Assembly (NCBI GenBank): GCA_021399435.1
Contig: JAJTUP010000099.1
Location: forward strand, 145,005-209,004
Source of the DNA: Diaporthe sp. PMI_573
Lineage: Eukaryota; Ascomycota; Sordariomycetes; Diaporthales; Diaporthaceae
Length of the DNA: 64,000 nt
Direction of reading: 5' to 3'
Numbering within the stretch: position 1 is the stretch's first letter; the number at the start of each line of letters is the position of its first letter. Made by a program: the position numbers and the translations under genes. Of this stretch, positions 41,935 through 52,555 are shown in pieces. The notes beneath the pieces were generated by a model. The model was not told the origin of the DNA and did not search any database. It was given only the letters and a program-made list of their open reading frames with translations.

Positions 41935-42451
41935 TTATATATACGATTAACGCGAACTTGCCAGGGAGTGCGAGGTTGTAGCCCAGCCAGAGGACACGCT
42001 CCTTCCTCTGCTCGGTCATGGAAGCAAGCTCGAAGCCCCTTTCATCGTCGTCAACATTGTCACCGGAACACCAGTCGGATGGGTATAGCTTGTCGGTCCA
42101 GAGAAGCCCTCGGAGTGACCAATCCTCCGGTAGAGGTCTGTCGCTCGGTCGGGGAAATTCCTCAGACTCGATGTGTACATAGTTCTGGAATGTAACGGAC
42201 AGAGAATTAAGCATCAAAGCTACCAGTACCCAGGGAAATACTCCTTGAATGTACGCCATGGCGGCCTCGTTGCCAGCAATAAACTTCAGGAAAGATAGGC
42301 GAACGGGAGGGTAGACCCCACCACATCTACCGACAGTTGAGGCCAAAGTGAAGAGACTGGCCCAATTCCCTCGCTTCAGCCGGTTTCCAGGTGAGATTCG
42401 CAATCGTGTAGGGCTCGCTCCTGCTGCCTCTATCCCACCCAGAGGGCTCAT
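41935..42451 (-). pseudogene. Est1-like DNA/RNA-binding domain protein, truncated
   Basis: The minus frame (start MSPLGGIEAAGASPT at 42451) carries AAMAYIQGVFPWVLVALMLN, HIESEEFPRPSDRPLPEDWS, LRGLLWTDKLYPSDW and ERGFELASMTEQRKERVLWL. The LPEDxxLRGLLW and ASMTEQRKERxLWLG blocks are typical of the Est1/SMG-type DNA/RNA-binding domain in fungal proteins. The C-terminal part is replaced at about 41935 by the pogo fragment. The N-terminal helical domain is also missing, so this is a middle piece. Confidence 0.7.
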
Positions 42452-43628
42452 ATGGTATCACGAAATTGTCGTAAATTTTGCGAAATTGAGGGGCAGAATA
42501 TTACTAACAGCGCAGCGATAGGGCGTGTCAATTCAGGCGCCATGTGATACGGATTTCGAGATTCGTCAGGCAATTTCGACGATGAACTCCGGTAGGTTTA
42601 TGTCCCGTTGCTCGTCTCTGCTGGCCTCAACAAGCCCAGGCTCAAGCCGAACAAGAGAGCCGCGAGAACCCAAGCCTGGTAGGAGGAATCTGAAAATTCA
42701 CAACTGGGACCAGGCTGTGCCTATCGCCTCGGCCTAAGGCCTCCGGCCTAAGCAGAAACCTGCGGACACTTGACTTAAAGACCATGAAGACCTCGTTCGA
42801 TTCTGATGATCCGCCCTGCAAGGAAAATATTACCCGGCTTGCTGAGCTGTGCCCTTACCTTGAGGACCTTAGCATCAACATTGGCCGCTCACTCGACAAT
42901 ACTGTGAGAAAGTTGTGTATATTCAGAGTGACTATATGGTCTATGTGAGGGCGGGCGAGGCCCTCTATTTATCTTCTGTCTGTCTTTGCTAGCAAATAGG
43001 TAGTGGAGTCGGACACCGAGCCAAAAGAAGGCTCGGTCAGTGTAAAACACTAGTGCATAAACTCACAAATACCGCTGAGATTGAACTGAGGGGGGTAGTA
43101 TGCACCATGCAATCTTCAGGCTTTAGAACTGCCTGTTGGGAGTGTTTGGATCATGTTAACTTACAATGGGAAGTAGCAAGGTCGCTCAATACAAGCAGAC
43201 CGATGAATCTAGTAGGTTGAAAAACAATTTTTTCTTATTGCATGTTACAGTTCCACGAGGGAGAAATATTACACGACCCAAAAGATTCGAGAATGAGAGC
43301 TCAATATCCTATGTTATATATCATCGTACTGCGTGACGGTTACACTACCAATAGCGGCACTTCTTCACAGCTTCCTGAGCTTTTCCTGCAATTGCATGAA
43401 CTTAGATAGCCTTTCGTTATGGGATTTGAGGGCGGCTAGGGTGTTCTGCGGACGCTTAATGGCGATGATTCCGTTGGGGCCCAGAGAAATTGAGTAAGAA
43501 AGAAGTACATCAAGAATCCTAGCTTGGCGAGTTCCCATCCAGCTCCACTGCCTGTTCCTTTGCACACCACATCGCATCAAATAACTTAAGCGACTCCCAA
43601 GGTTTCACAGGCTTCCAAAATATCGACT
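42452..43628. other. Spacer
   Basis: No gene. A perfect hairpin, ACCGAGCC-AAAAGAA-GGCTCGGT, lies at 43015-43037; no role can be assigned. Confidence 0.45.
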
Positions 43629-44354
43629 CTAGGTAGAAGGAAATCCTTGCGACTCGAGTAGACTTTTGTTTATCATATCCATGCCTAAGAATGCACCTAT
43701 TGGTTGTGTGCATTGTTGGTCGTATCCCATTAATGGCGTCAGTAATGTGTTTGGGGGCCAGTCTGTGGATGGTGCCAAGTAGCTGTCGGAGTAATCATAC
43801 GTGAGGCTCGTAGGGGAAACAGTCCTGGTGATGCTTGCTTGGCGGCCACTACCAAATATTACCTTGTAGTACTCCTCAAAACCGGAATAGTCCAGGTCGG
43901 AGGAGCTCGTGCCACCAGTCCTTGCGTTATGGCCGGCGCCATGCCCCGCCTTCTCGTACTGTTGCTGCTTCTCAACTTGTCGTGCGAGCTCCGACAGGCC
44001 TTGCTCGTCTTCTGGGAAAAGGGAGTGTACTGGGAGGTCGATATCGCTGTTGGGTCGTATACAGCCAAGCTTCTGGACAATGTTGTGGATTACGGGTTGG
44101 CCACGGTCATTGACATCAGGCTCTCCAAGGTCCCATCGTTTCCCATTTCGGACCATCGAGTATAGCTTGTGCACTGTGGCGGTAAGGGCAAATTGAGTGT
44201 TCTCCAGAATCTCCGCATATCTGCAAATTATGGTGTAAGCTGATGCGCTTCCCAACAGCGCGGTTAAGTGCAGGTGGCCTACTCTCGAGGCAATTGCTTG
44301 AATTTCGCCTTCTTTCTTGTACCTGCTATACAAACAACGCCGTTGTCCTTGCAT
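43629..44354 (-). pseudogene. C-terminal part of a fungal transcription-factor-like protein
   Basis: The minus frame (241 codons) includes FALTATVHKLYSMVRNGKRW, LGEPDVNDRGQPVIHNIVQK, LGCIRPNSDIDLPVHSLFPE and DEQGLSELARQVEKQQQYEK. This order of blocks recurs in a group of fungal regulatory proteins, several with Zn2Cys6 clusters; the assignment is from memory and moderate. No DNA-binding motif precedes it. The first 45 residues (MQGQRRCLYSRYKKEG) do not look like the family, and an intron acceptor may lie at about 44221 before RYAEIL. It is probably 5'-truncated, or its upstream exons have decayed. Confidence 0.5.
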
Positions 44355-44689
44355 TTCTTACATGGGGATTCACCGTCACACTGTTGCCATTAGTGCGCTG
44401 GCCCTTGGGATATATTTATAAATCCTGGTTTGCAGTCTAATTACCTTTGTCTTCTTCATTCTACACCTCCCATGTGGTAATGTGCGACCGTAGGGCGGGC
44501 CTGGGAGTACCGAGAACCGATCGATGGATTCATTCGTCTAAGCGAAGCAAATCAGAATTGGGATTGTGGTGTGCTATCATAGGAACTAGCTCCTCGCTGT
44601 GGACGACGTTCCCAAAGCTCCCCCCGCCACCTCGGCGTTGCTCCAGCTACAGCGAAGACTTGCAATTTGAGTGAGATGATCCGTGCACG

Positions 44690-44765
44690 GCGTATCGACG
44701 ATATCGACGATATCGATGGTCGATATCGATATCGTATCGTATCGTATCGATCTTATCGATGACCA
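44690..44765. repeat. ATCG-rich simple repeat
   Basis: About 75 bp composed almost only of TATCGACGATATCG and TATCGTATCG words, strongly self-complementary, 120 bp before the next start codon. Confidence 0.9.
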
Positions 44766-44883
44766 CCCTGACTTAGAATCGCACAGGCCGGCGGAGCTGT
44801 GAGATACTCGTGTTTCTATATCAAACTTTTCCTCTTTCTTTCTGTCTATCATTGGCGGCTCGATGTCTTTCCTTATCGCATCA

Positions 44884-46290
44884 TGGCGACATCCCACCCA
44901 TATGACATGGACGACCCCGACCTGGACGAGATTTACCAAAACCTTAAGGACATCGCAAATGGCAAAAGACGACTCAAGTGGACATACCCTGACGAGAAAG
45001 CTTGCATTACCCCTGAAGAGAGGCTCCGGAGCAAATATCCACGCCAATGGTGCTGCAACTGGAGTGCCAATATCTCCTTTCTTGAAGATGAAGACAACAT
45101 TGAGAATACTGGGGATCTATGGGGCCCTTTTCCGGACTCTGAGTCCAGTTGCGGAGGCGACGATTCAGACAATCGCAATGACGAAGATGGGTTCTGGGGA
45201 GTCCACCCTCGCTTCAAAGTTCAAGACAACAACACCATGCAATTAGACGAGGACGAAGAAGACGAGGACGAAGAGGACGAGGAAGATGATGACAACGATA
45301 ACTATAGCGAGTCATTCAATCAAAGCCACGACCAGATGAGCTCACAGTCGAGTGGAGACTCGATACAATCGGTTGCAAATAGCGATTATACTGCCAAACG
45401 CTACCACCATCTTGCCGGGGTAGGCTTAGAGCTCCAGCGCCCCGCCCAGGGGGTAGCTTATGTCTCTCCATCCCTGGCTATGCGAAGCTGCCCATGCCCT
45501 CGCCAGACGAGAATGACACCGACCGAGAGCTGGAACAACATTATTTCGGATTACTGCGCGAGGCTGAGTGGCGCCCTGCATATATACCGGGAACTTTTCA
45601 GGCCACGTGTGAGCGACAGCGCAAGGGCTATGGGGTACGCTCAAGTCGTATCCTTGATTATGGGGATAGGCCTAGCGACCGCCTTATCATAGATGATAAC
45701 CCGATCTGGGCATGGATTCGGCCCGACGCCGTGGAGCCTAAAGGCTGGATGGCATTAAAAGAGCAAGTACAAGATCTGATGAATTTTTTGTGTGGCAGCA
45801 TCGTGCCCGCGGCTGGAAGGTTTCCGAAGACGACCTTCGAGATCTGGAAAAGGAGATTGGTATTGACCTAGGCGATCCCGCCCTACCACCCGAATACTAC
45901 GACGACTTCCCCAAGAGCTATCTCCATCACGGTTATCAGCACTTCATGTGGATCTTCGGCTCCTGTGTGGAAAGCAAACCTTTCACCCGCTTTAACCTGG
46001 ATGAACCCCAGAGTCAGGGGCTGGGGACCAGACAAGCCGAATATATGGTGTACATCACGCATTGTCTCAACGTCAAGGCCCGCGCTGTTCGCAAGACGCA
46101 GCCCGGCGCCGTGGAGGCTTTTGAGGAAGTGCTGGCCTCAGGATGCTTGGGCGACCCAGATCGAGAACGCGGCGACGATATCCTTCGCAAGTACTGGGAA
46201 GCCACCAAGGATTGGAGAAAGGCCAACCTGGAATTCTGGTGGTGGTGGTACCGCGAGAAGTGGGCCGGAATGGCGATGAAGATCCCCTGA
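44884..46290 (+). pseudogene. Hypothetical acidic protein gene with two frame breaks
   Basis: The first part starts at ATG 44884 (MATSHPYDMDDPDLDEIYQN) and runs through a long Asp/Glu tract (45245-45300) to about HHLAG near 45418. The text continues in another frame from 45460 (IPGYAKLPMPSPDENDTDRE) to DLMNFL near 45790. It then shifts again to WQHRARGWKVSEDDLRDLEK and runs to the stop at 46290 (EKWAGMAMKIP). The last part is well folded-looking (HHGYQHFMWIFGSCVESKPF). The first break could be a short intron; the second (at TTTTTTGTGTGG) is a likely one-base indel. No family recognised. Confidence 0.5.
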
Positions 46291-47103
46291 AGCCGGCACC
46301 CAGGGTCTTTCGTCGGCCGTAGGCGACGAGTAGAAGCCTGTCGAGATAGTGCCAGCCGCGCGTGAACAGGTCGAGGGGAAGCAAAGACACTAGACTATTG
46401 TAACGATGATCACTCAACGGACTCTCATCTTCTACAGAGTTGTGCATCAGGAGGCGGGGGCACTTGGCGCCAATCAGGTCCACAGCCGATGCATTTGCCA
46501 AAAGGGCTGACCTTCTCACCTTCCTTCGTGTCACTTACGTAGGCGACACCGGTGCTCACTTCCCCGCTTCGGGCTAGTAACTTCATCCGGACTGCCGCCG
46601 CCGCGAAGACCTTTGTGCCAACGGTACGCAGCACGCCTTCCTACATCACATCAATAAAAGAGAGTCTGTGCAGCCACGTCTGGCGCGCAACTTGTCTGCG
46701 CAGGTGATGTAAATGAGTGTAGATTGTAGTGGTGGAGACCTAAATTACGACAGGCGCTTGTTCGGGCGCAGGCGAGCCGCGACCTCAGCTACGTCTGCGA
46801 GCAGACCAAGGCTGTCTTATTTTCGGGGACTCCGCATCGAGGGTCCAGCTTCAGCACATGGGGATGGCTGGCAGCGCAAGCCCTCTGGCCCCTTGGCTCG
46901 AATCCGATCATCTTGGCCAACCTGGAGTACGATTCGACTTCGCTGCTTGACCTACACAAGGGCGTTTACAGGGACGACGCGTGACAACTGGCGCGTATAC
47001 AACTTTTTCGAGCAGCGGCCGACGCAGATTTTCCGGCTGTGGTTGATTCGGTGGCAGCAACTGGTAAGTGGGGCCCTAGCCTAGAAGTAGGGTCTCGGCT
47101 TGG
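46291..47103. other. Spacer; possible first exon of the BCS1-like gene
   Basis: A plus frame (46713-47084) ends at a good donor (CTGGTAAGTG at about 47062) that could splice to about 47125, but its sequence does not resemble known BCS1 N-termini except weakly near NWRVYNFFEQRPTQIFRLWL. Confidence 0.3.
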
Positions 47104-47943
47104 ATGGGCAGTGCTGACGGCAGATGCAGTGTGTTCGTGAGCCGTCTGCGACATACGAGGGACCTAATATCCGAAACATCCAGTGAGGTGTACCACATGG
47201 TTAGTCTCTGGCAGACCTCTCAGCCATTCGCTCACAGAGCTCGGTCGTCCCTTGCCCGAGTAGGCTGGAGACGATCATTCGGCGATGACAAGGTGACGCA
47301 GAAAAAACCCCTGCACTACTCTCCTTGGAAGGGGACGTTTTACTTCATCTACAACCAGCATCTGTTCTGGTTTCGCTCGGTGGAGAAAGAACTCGGAATC
47401 CGCACGGAAGAGGTGGTTACGGTCTCGTGCTTTGGATCTCCTGCAATCCTGAAGCAGTTCTTCGATGACTGTCGGGAGGCATACCTAAAGTTGACCAAGA
47501 ACAAAACCACTATCTTCGAGCACCGCAACGACAAGTGGGAACGCACGAATTTGAAGAGCATCAGGCCCATCTCGACTGTTGTCATGAACGAGAAGGACAA
47601 GCGAGGCCTTTTGCAGGACATCGACAGCTTCCTCGAACCGAAAGCTCCGACATGGCACGTCAACCGCGGCATACCTCACCGGAAGGGCTACCTGCTGTAC
47701 GGGCCGCCTGGGACCGGCAAATCGAGCTTGTGCTTGTACTTAGCAGGGCGCTTTGACTTGGACGTCTACATCCTCAATGTTTCTGCCGCTGACGGCCAAT
47801 CTCTCGCCGCTCTCGTCTCGGAACTCCCGTCTCGTTGTCTCCTTCTGCTGGAGGACGTCAGGGATGCCGTTGAAAAGGGGATGTTTGGGCCCGCTGCAAA
47901 CCCCCAGTCGTTGACGTCAAAACACCACCGCGAGACTCGTTAA
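47104..47943 (+). pseudogene. BCS1-like mitochondrial AAA ATPase, truncated after Walker B
   Basis: The frame contains the BCS1-specific domain (VYHMVSLWQTSQPFAHRARS, KPLHYSPWKGTFYFIYNQHL, TVSCFGSPAILKQFFDDCRE). Then come SIRPISTVVMNEKDKRGLLQ and the AAA start: KGYLLYGPPGTGKSSLCLYL (Walker A) and SRCLLLLEDV (Walker B start). After EDV near 47862 the sequence becomes unrelated (RDAVEKGMFGPAANP), so the second AAA half with arginine finger is missing. BCS1 relatives are membrane-anchored AAA proteins; in filamentous fungi they form an expanded family, some linked to heterokaryon incompatibility. An acceptor before about 47125 suggests a lost or unrecognised 5' exon. Confidence 0.8.
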
Positions 47944-48937
47944 GTCCTGCGGTGGGTGCTGAGGCGGATGGGGCTGATAACAGCCGGTCCGAACCGACAT
48001 TCACCCTTCGCCTCGGACCCACTTGATGGCGCCTTAAGGACCATAAATGCCATCTCTCCCGCCCGTCAAATGCAGCCCCACGTCCATGGACAGGGTGTCG
48101 AAGAACTCGCAAGCCGGGACGGCCCGCCCTTTCCGGGTCTCCTGCTGAGGCGCCGGCCGAAGTTTGGGCTCCTGGCCAAGCCTTAATGTTGCTGGACCGC
48201 CGAGCAAGGAGCCAACGCGATAGGTTTTGTCGTAGCACCAGGGTAACGAGTTCTGACGCGCCAAAAACCTGCTGCTCACGTTTCCGGCCTCTTGAGCGCG
48301 AGCGGGGCCGAAAGGGATGCAGCCGAGAAGGCGGGAGCAACCAAGGAGCTGGAAATGGAGCTGGAAATGGCACCTGCGGGCCCGACAACCTCCAAGAGTC
48401 TCCCGAGCGTTCCTCTCAGAGGGTCTCTCTCCGAGCGCTCCAACCACTGCCCGAGCCTTCGTAGTGCCAAAACTCTGACGGAATCGCGATCCTGCAGCGG
48501 GCAACCACCACTCCCGACAACCCCCGCATCAGCTCGCACCTGCATGCCCCGTGCCGGCCCTTCAATGCCCTCCACCTACGGCACTTGGTTGCCACCTTCA
48601 ATGAGTCAAGGCTCATCTAAAATTAGACGTTTCGTTGCATGAGGTTGGGCTTTGCAGCTCTGGCGGCGGCTAATGTGTGGGTCAATGGGGGAGAGTCGGG
48701 CTCACCTCCCTATTGGTCAGTCGGCCCAGGAGCCAAATGAGAAGGCGACCCGTGGTCCGTCCATTGGATGAAAACTGTGGGGCTCGCAGTGACTATGGCG
48801 CTTAACGATTGGTCGGCACTAGTGGTTCCCATTCCTGCACGCTCGCAGCCATCCATTCCTCACACGTCACTCCATCTCGAGACCTTCTTCCCCAGACACA
48901 TAACCAGGACCTCGCCCTCCCCTCCGTTCTCATCGCC
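47862..48937. other. GC-rich stretch without a supportable gene
   Basis: Several overlapping open frames on both strands reflect high GC; none has a motif. The sequence replacing the BCS1 C-terminus begins here. Confidence 0.4.
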
Positions 48938-49704
48938 ATGGCCCGCACTCGAGCCCAAACAGCGGCCCAGAAGGGGCTTCCGTCGCTGGCGTCAAATGAT
49001 CAAGGTACTTATTCTTCGCAGCGCCAAGAGACTTCTTTTGCTAACACTCGCAGGAAAACGACCCCAGGGCAACCAGTTGCGCAAAAGCGGATCTCCAAAG
49101 CGCGGTCGCTTCCAAGAGCAGCACGCAACCGAGCGCGCCGAACGCAATCGCCCAAGTCCGCCTACAATCAGCAAGACGCCGTCTCGACAAGTATGCCTTC
49201 TATCCTCTGTATTGCATGGTTCACAAGCTAAGTTGGGTCACAGGACTCACCGGCGCCTGCCCAGAGCAGAGGTCGCAAGCGCAAGCGGTCAATCGAAAAC
49301 GTGCTCGTGCCCAGCCCAGACCCAGACCCGAAGCGACAACGGACATCCCCCACACGCCCTGCAGGGAACACAATTGACGAGCTCCTTTCAAGGAAGCGTG
49401 GGGTTGACGGCCCTGCGGAGAGCAATCTGCCCCGCGCGAAACTGCTCCGGAAAGCGAAGGCGTTGGAGCACGCGTCACAAGAGCGAGCCATATCGGATCA
49501 CGCCGACTTCTACTCATCCCAAGAGGTCAGGCGAGCCTTTCTTTGCTGAGATCTTTTGCTAACGTGTTGTAGAATCTAGCAGCATCCGTTGAAGGCGAAG
49601 GCGAGAAGCTATCGCATACAATTCAAGATTTACTCGATCACACTCCAGACGGGTCCCTTGGGAAACGCCAACGAACATCCCTTGGACAGTCTATCCCAGT
49701 ATAG
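48938..49704 (+). CDS. Small basic nuclear-type protein, four exons, 205 aa
   Basis: Not visible as one frame, but four exons join cleanly: 48938-49004, 49054-49190, 49244-49525 and 49573-49704. The introns are 49, 53 and 47 bp, all GT-AG, with CTAAC boxes in introns 1 and 3. The product starts MARTRAQTAAQKGLPSLASN, continues GKRPQGNQLRKSGSPKRGRF, has a strong nuclear-localisation cluster (SRGRKRKRSIENVL), then GNTIDELLSRKRGVDG and AKLLRKAKALEHASQERAIS. It ends HTIQDLLDHTPDGSLGKRQR plus a short tail. Residues about 130-165 may form a coiled coil. No family is recognised. Four consistent splice sites and one continuous frame make a real gene likely. Confidence 0.72.
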
Positions 49705-49802
49705 GAAATCGCAGATTTCTTGAAGGTCAGAGTCGGGCTTGTGGGTTAGGAACTCCTTGGTCCTCTGTTGCACAGCTGTTAGCTAACGTACGTATAAGCA
49801 GG

Positions 49803-50043
49803 GCAACGAGAAATAATGAACCTCCTCGTGATACGGCTTCATCAGCTGTCTGCCAGCATACGATTGCTTCACCTCCAGGCTCCCTGTGATGGCCCATTTC
49901 TTCCGGTTGCGCTGGGCGCTGCGGCGAGAGCATCCGCTATATTCAGCGATAGCCTCGTTATCAACGCCGCCCTGCAGCAGCAGTTCCATCTTAGCCCGCT
50001 GCCAGTGCGAGAGATGTACACCATGAAGAGGCATAACGGGCAC
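49803..50043 (-). mobile_element. Tc1-type transposase helix-turn-helix fragment
   Basis: The minus frame reads SHWQRAKMELLLQGGVDNEA followed by AEYSGCSRRSAQRNRKKW and ITGSLEVKQSYAGRQL. A helix-turn-helix with this spacing opens Tc1/mariner transposases of fungi. No DDE domain follows. A GTACGT donor-like site near 49795 could end an exon, but no continuation is found. Confidence 0.55.
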
Positions 50044-50600
50044 AACACCAGAATAACAGAGTTCACGATGATTTTGATGATCAAGAGGCTGACCGAGGGG
50101 GATCTGGTCAACACGAAATCACGCTTTTTTTTTGCCTGTGGCCCGTGCCACCCGGATCCCTGCCGGTCGCGACTCACGGATTGCAACGGACAGCATACTT
50201 CGGGCGAGATGGCCCCCAGCCATATCCCCTGATGTTCTATGGGACTCGTAGCTAACCACTGATTATCAGGCACAATTCGGCATTAATGCTGGCCAAAGCT
50301 TGATCACCGTTCCAGCTCGTGTGTTGCAGGAGCCCAAGGTGTTCTACAGGAATAAATAAGCCTGTCAATGTTGCTTTCGGCAGCTGGAACATGTAGAATG
50401 TCATGTTCAACAAACCTGGCAACCTGAAAACCTGGTCGTGGCTGATCATCCGAGACTGGAAGGCCCTCTGATGATATGGCATACATTGCTAGACTTAATT
50501 TCTTTGGGGATAAAACTATACTGACAAAATCAGAGGGTACCCACGGTATAAATGCAGCCGCATAGAATACATTCCCCTCATCACGATTATTGTTTCCTAC

Positions 50601-50808
50601 TGTTGAATGGCCTTTGCCATATGGCGTAATGTACGTACGTACGTGTCTGTGCAATTGATTCTGAATTCGTTGATGTCTGTGTAAACTATGAAACAAGCGG
50701 GGAACTTCGCGCGCAGACCTAAGAGGTCTGCATGCACTCCCTTGCCTGCTTAGTCATCCTCCCTAGCCAATATGGCTATGTGCGATCAGCCTCAGTGCTA
50801 TTCCAACA
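50601..50808 (-). repeat. 3' LTR of the Copia element
   Basis: 208 bp, beginning TGTTGAATGGCC and ending TTCCAACA on the plus strand, with TG...CA ends in either reading. It matches 57883-58090 base for base as far as I can read. It contains (GTAC)n and an inverted AGACCT-AAG-AGGTCT hairpin. Confidence 0.95.
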
Positions 50809-51259
50809 CTGGGGGTCTTTTGTTTTCTGATCGCACACTCCCTTTGGGCCGGTCGAGCAAGTTGAATTGCTCGTACGCCCTTTTCCCATAACAAATGAAA
50901 ATCACCCTGCCCAGGCAGGTTGTGCTGCCATGGTTTTGGTGGGCGTGCGATGTAAGTGAACCCCCACTTGGTGGTCCAGATCAAGCACTTATTGCACTAA
51001 CTTTCTCAACCTTCTTTTCAGCACCCCTTCTGACCTGCTTTCCAACCACCTTTTCTCACGACTCTCATCGTACTGGCCAGAAGGCTAGAAGGGACTGTTG
51101 CCTGTGACTCACTTGTACGAGTGACCCTTTTTTCCAGCCAGTTGAGGTGGTCTGTGCACAGCGCCCTTCTGGTGCCAGCACAAAAACCTCACGCCTTTCG
51201 CCTTTTGCTTCAACCTTCCCTTCTTCTCTTCTCTATCGCACGACACTCTTTCTCTCTCT

Positions 51260-51292
51260 CACACACACACACACATACACACACACACACAC
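51260..51292 (+). repeat. CA microsatellite
   Basis: About 15 CA units with one interruption, in the CT-rich leader just upstream of the antisense gene. Confidence 0.9.
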
Positions 51293-51360
51293 CTTGTGTG
51301 TCGTGCGATCAAAAACATCTTCAAAACTTACCCCCCCATCGTCACCAAACCTTTCACACG

Positions 51361-51788
51361 ATGGCCAACGCTTTCGGGGTCATGACTGTCGACGAGCTGG
51401 ACGGGGTGCGCTGGCTGAACCTTCCGACTAGCCAGGTGGTCAACCGCCGGTTCCTTCTCGCGATGTGCACCAGTGTTCGTACTACCCTTCCTCCCCTTCG
51501 CACGACATGCCCTTGCTAACGTACGAAAAACAGGATGAGGAGCGCAACGCCTGCCGTCTCCCTTTGCGCGATATCTCGATTCGGATGGCCGACGGCGACA
51601 CGATTCAGCTGGCTTGGGCCAAGCTTATTCGTCGAGAGAGCTACTTCCGTGCGATCATCATCCAGTCGCGCGGCAATGTGGCTGGCCGCTGTCCCCAGAA
51701 GTGTGGTAACCGTCGGGTTACCTGTCGTACCGAGGCCTGTGTGCGCATCGATGGATTCTGTGGTGGCGCTTGTGCTGAGTGCGTCTAG
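51361..51788 (+). CDS. Antisense cysteine-rich protein inside the Copia element, 122 aa
   Basis: It reads opposite to Gag-Pol. Exon 1 is 51361-51474 (MANAFGVMTVDELDGVRWLN) and exon 2 is 51534-51788. The 59-bp intron (51475-51533) has TTGCTAACG and ends AAACAG. Exon 2 starts DEERNACRLPLRDISIRMAD and carries a cysteine cluster: C-x3-C in GRCPQKC, then VTCRTEAC and FCGGACAECV. This pattern resembles the fungal DUF3716 cysteine domain (moderate, from memory). Two TAG codons follow at once. Beyond them the same frame continues with SHGNRCGHHDSNQPSD, which would complete the cluster, and an acidic tail to a stop at 51980. The original protein was thus probably about 187 residues, shortened by TGG-to-TAG-type changes. 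A CT-rich, CA-repeat leader precedes the start, as in fungal promoters. Confidence 0.7.
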
Positions 51789-52174
51789 TAGTCGCACGGC
51801 AATCGTTGCGGCCACCATGATAGCAATCAGCCGTCCGACTCGGAGGATGAGGATGATGAGTCGTACGACTCAGACAACGATGACGAGGAGGATGATTCGG
51901 ACGATGCTCGCAGTAATGCCAGCGTCAAGATGGAGGACATGGTGATTGATCCCTGGCGCAACGCTCAGGTGATCGAGTAGGGGGAGGATCGTACGGAGGG
52001 TGGTGAATTTTCGTGAGCTGGGTTGAGTCGTGCGTTGAGCTTTTTGTACACTACCACAAATTGACTCCCCTCTGACCGTTTTTCTTTGTGCGAAAGTCGC
52101 CTGCTCTTTTGTGAAATGTTCTGTCGCACGGTTGGGGTCTTCCCTTTCTGGTTCCCCTGGGCCAATTCTTGGCC

Positions 52175-52414
52175 GTCCTTATGTAGCCTGACACTGTCCT
52201 GGGTTTGCCTTTGGTTGTTTTCGTGCGATCTGAAGTGTCCTGGCTCTGTCCTGGTGTGTCCTGGACCTGTCCTCGTACGTCCTTGAGCAGTCCTAGCCAT
52301 GTCCTGAGTTGTCCTGGCTGTGTCCTTTGTGCGTCCTGAAGCTGTCCTGTAGCTGTCCTGGGCCTTTCCATCGTGCGTCCTGGGCCTGTCCTGGGCCTGT
52401 CTCCCTTCAGTCCT
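52175..52414. repeat. GTCCT array phased at 10-11 bp
   Basis: GTCC(T) starts at 52237, 52248, 52258, 52269, 52279, 52290, 52301, 52311, 52322, 52333, 52344, 52354, 52377, 52388, 52399 and 52410, with two outliers in phase at 52175 and 52196. Steps are 10 or 11 bp (one gap of two units), averaging close to the DNA helical repeat. The bases between are degenerate. On the Gag-Pol sense strand the word is AGGAC. It lies between the convergent ends of Pol and the antisense gene. Confidence 0.9.
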
Positions 52415-52450
52415 CAAGTTTTTTTTTTTCGTGCGGCTGTCCTGCAGCTT

Positions 52451-52510
52451 TTTCTTCTTGTCCTCGTACCCTCCAGTCCATTTCTTCTTGTCCTCGTACC
52501 CTCCAGTCAA
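52451..52510 (+). repeat. 30-bp tandem duplication
   Basis: Two adjacent copies beginning TTTCTTCTTGTCCTCGTACC, differing by one base at the end, next to the GTCCT array and 46 bp from the Pol stop. Confidence 0.92.
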
Positions 52511-52555
52511 GCACCTCTTCCCTTATTCCTCCTTATAATCACGCCCTTATTCCTT

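Noticed and set aside
47858..48600. Several overlapping GC-rich minus frames
   Set aside because: Three frames are open at once and none has a motif or splice structure.
51965..52510. 181-codon minus frame with repeated Arg-Thr-x-Asp
   Set aside because: It is the translation of the 10-11 bp GTCCT array, which reads open in any frame because of the repeat; no start context or domain.
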